From the NCBI RefSeq assembly GCF_001039355.2, contig NW_019775347.1, positions 126,986 through 190,985 on the forward strand: a stretch of 64,000 nt of DNA. Reading direction: 5' to 3'. The position numbers were made by a program, and so were the translations under genes. Of this stretch, positions 62,650 through 64,000 are shown piece after piece. A model generated the notes under the pieces. That model made no database searches, was not told the DNA's origin, and saw only the letters and a list, made by a program, of their open reading frames with translations. How positions within the stretch are numbered: the stretch's first letter is position 1; each line of letters begins with the position of its first letter. The DNA is from Lingula anatina. Its lineage: Eukaryota > Brachiopoda > Lingulata > Lingulida > Lingulidae.

Positions 62650-62862
62650 ACCTCCGCCAAGGAGGTTATGTTTTCACCCCTGTTTGCCTGTCTGTCTGTC
62701 TGTCATCAACATAACTCAAAAAGTTACGGACCGATTTTGATGAAATTTTCAGGAACTGTCAGAAGTGGGCGATCCGGATCAATAATCAATCGATAAACAA
62801 AAATATCGAAAATTAAGGGGTGAAGCGGCATTGGATGGAGACTTTGTTGCCTTGGCGGAGGT
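62650..62862. repeat. 213-bp element with 13-bp terminal inverted repeats
   Basis: ACCTCCGCCAAGG at 62650-62662 and its exact complement at 62850-62862. The inside has a CTGT run and ACTCAAAAAGTTACGGACCG, TTTTGATGAAATTTTCAGGA. I recognise this as a widespread dispersed repeat type of marine animals, without a certain family name. Confidence 0.7.
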
Positions 62863-63080
62863 ATGCGCCCTCTGAGTGCTTTTCTAGTTATTGATAAAAT
62901 CAACAGTAAGTCCTTACAGAAAAATCCCCAAACCCAATTTGACAATATGCCAAAAGCACCTCTATTCGTACAGATTGTAAGTAAATATTTCTAACTTACA
63001 GATATTCAAAGATGAAGGGCGGGTGTTTTGACAATATGCCAAAACTCCCTACAGCCTATCGCGAATAAAATTTCTAACTC

Positions 63081-63368
63081 TTATGGCAAAACAGCTTGCA
63101 TTGCCACGAGAAATTGCCATACAACTAGAGCTATAAAGTAATGCTTGTTGTTGAGAGACGCTGCTGCAGACAGCCTACTGTGGGCATTGCAGTTATCTGT
63201 GCTGCAGCAGAGAAAACAGAACTTCCTGTCGTTGACCGTGCGACACTGGGTGTGTGCGTGGTCACTGCAGCTGATCACCGACATGGCCTCGGTTCCGATT
63301 TTGGCCTCCAAATGGGGCTTACATCCACGATGGTAATAATCCACGGCGCCTTTGGTCTCTCGTGAGAT
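63081..63368 (-). CDS. Ly6/uPAR gene, last exon
   Basis: Acceptor TTCGTTACAG (reading down from 63377), phase 0, TAA at 63083-63081. Encodes ISRETKGAVDYYHRGCKP..., then FCFLCCSTDNCN and the hydrophobic tail. It extends eight codons upstream of the first possible start in the frame. Confidence 0.8.
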   Translation of the reverse strand: MSRETKGAVDYYHRGCKPHLEAKIGTEAMSVISCSDHAHTQCRTVNDRKFCFLCCSTDNCNAHSRLSAAASLNNKHYFIALVVWQFLVAMQAVLP

Positions 63369-63720
63369 CTGTAACGAATAATAAGGTATATATACTTTAT
63401 GTGAAATATTAATGTAAGTTATTTGAAACTGCTGAGTTGAATTCTTGAAGAAAAAATTAAGGGCAGTGAGGAAAATAGCTTAGCCAGGGTGGGGTGTTCT
63501 TAAGCCAAAACGTTGATACACTGTTGCTGTTTGGAAATAATTAAACTTTGTGAAACACACACAAAAATTAAAAAGAAAATTACGTTTGTTTTCTATTTTA
63601 ATTGTAGGCCTATACTACACATACCCAGCAATGCCCATCAGCACACTGGACGGTGTTGAATTCCCTGGTATCGTCACACATCTTGAATGCAGTATGAGTG
63701 CAGTTTTGACAGATGCGGCC
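63081..63720 (-). CDS. Ly6/uPAR three-finger, GPI-anchored-type protein (3' two exons)
   Basis: Two exons join in phase 0 to 127 residues plus stop. The reading begins with Cys-x-x-Cys (CQNC) and ends with CCSTDNCN, the hallmark first and last motifs of Ly6/uPAR domains, followed by a hydrophobic tail (FIALVVWQFLVAM) typical of a GPI-attachment signal. Twelve Cys are present in total, somewhat above the usual ten. Such proteins sit outside the plasma membrane and often modulate receptors or channels; which one cannot be said. A signal peptide exon is missing and probably lies further on the - strand. Confidence 0.78.
63625..63720 (-). CDS. Ly6/uPAR gene, penultimate exon
   Basis: Strong acceptor TATCGTGCGTTTTCAG, donor GTATGT, 96 nt in phase 0. 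Encodes GRICQNCTHTAFKMCDD then VQCADGHCW with five Cys at three-finger spacing. Confidence 0.78.
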
Positions 63721-63917
63721 CTGAAAACGCACGATAGAAATAAAGCCAAAGAAGGAGAGAGGAAGGTATATATCTTCAAACGACTGTTTTGAAACGATAC
63801 ATTTACATAAAAAATCTTTAAATTTGTTTTACTTTCCAGATCGATCGAAAAGCTGTAATTTTTCCTGCCTCAAAAACTACTATCCAAAGGATAAAGGTTT
63901 AACAAAATCATACTCAC

Positions 63918-63970
63918 GGTGGCGTCTGAGAGGAAAATGCAAATATAGAAGAAAAAATAAGCAAACCCAT
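63918..63970 (-). CDS. Possible signal-peptide exon of the Ly6/uPAR gene
   Basis: ATG at 63970-63968, directly after an in-frame TAA, opens MGLLIFSSIFAFSSQTP, a plausible signal peptide, then GTGAGT. It ends in phase 2, which does not fit the exon at 63720 unless another exon lies between. The same bases also look like a 3' splice site (pyrimidines then CTCTCAG), so the reading is doubtful. Confidence 0.25.
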
Positions 63971-64000
63971 TTACCAGAACAATTACTGCTGTTTAATATA

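Noticed and set aside
1-64000. tRNA, rRNA, CRISPR or bacterial-type operon
   Set aside because: No cloverleaf with conserved box motifs, no spaced identical repeats of array type, and no prokaryotic gene organisation was seen in reading both strands; a covariance-model search was not possible.

Overview
The window is animal nuclear DNA: AT-rich, rich in microsatellites and homopolymer runs, with widely spaced short exons bounded by GT...AG sites. I read it as a marine invertebrate, most likely a lophotrochozoan such as a mollusc. The reasons are long introns, intron positions that keep the reading frame of animal gene families, a 161-bp tandem core repeat next to a CGTC-type microsatellite (the layout described for bivalve 'pearl' elements), and several small foldback elements. 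The species call is an inference. Almost all long open frames here are chance or repeat-derived; the real genes are in short exons that were assembled by homology, splice sites and phase.

Layout. (1) 569-753, + strand: last coding exon of an unrecognised gene with a Tyr/Gln/Gly-rich tail. (2) 1804-4922, - strand: a complete six-exon ATG10, the E2-like enzyme of ATG12-ATG5 conjugation, convergent with gene 1. (3) 4923-7843: about 2.9 kb between the ATG10 and SSBP start codons. (4) 7844-58412, + strand: one gene covering most of the window, the SSBP/Ssdp family (SSBP2/3/4), with 18 constitutive exons found here plus in-frame candidate alternative exons. It encodes about 412 aa without the cassettes. 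The exact N-terminal LUFS/LisH domain comes from exons 1-4, and the Pro/Gly/Met-rich remainder from exons 5-18. Introns 3, 4 and 8 are 8.3, 14.9 and 13.7 kb. (5) 58413 to about 63080: 3' UTR and repeat-rich spacer with a 161-bp tandem array, a ~590-bp foldback and a 213-bp inverted-repeat element. (6) 63081-63720 and beyond, - strand: the 3' two exons of a Ly6/uPAR three-finger, probably GPI-anchored protein, whose 5' end is uncertain or outside the window.

The strongest observation is linkage. ATG10 and SSBP lie head to head here, as ATG10 and SSBP2 do on human chromosome 5q14, so the pair looks like old conserved microsynteny. The second theme is alternative splicing in SSBP: cassette exons of 42, 60 and 60 nt and alternative donors in exons 7 and 17 all keep frame. 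I found no tRNA, rRNA, CRISPR array, or intact autonomous transposon. No gene for a new type of system was seen.
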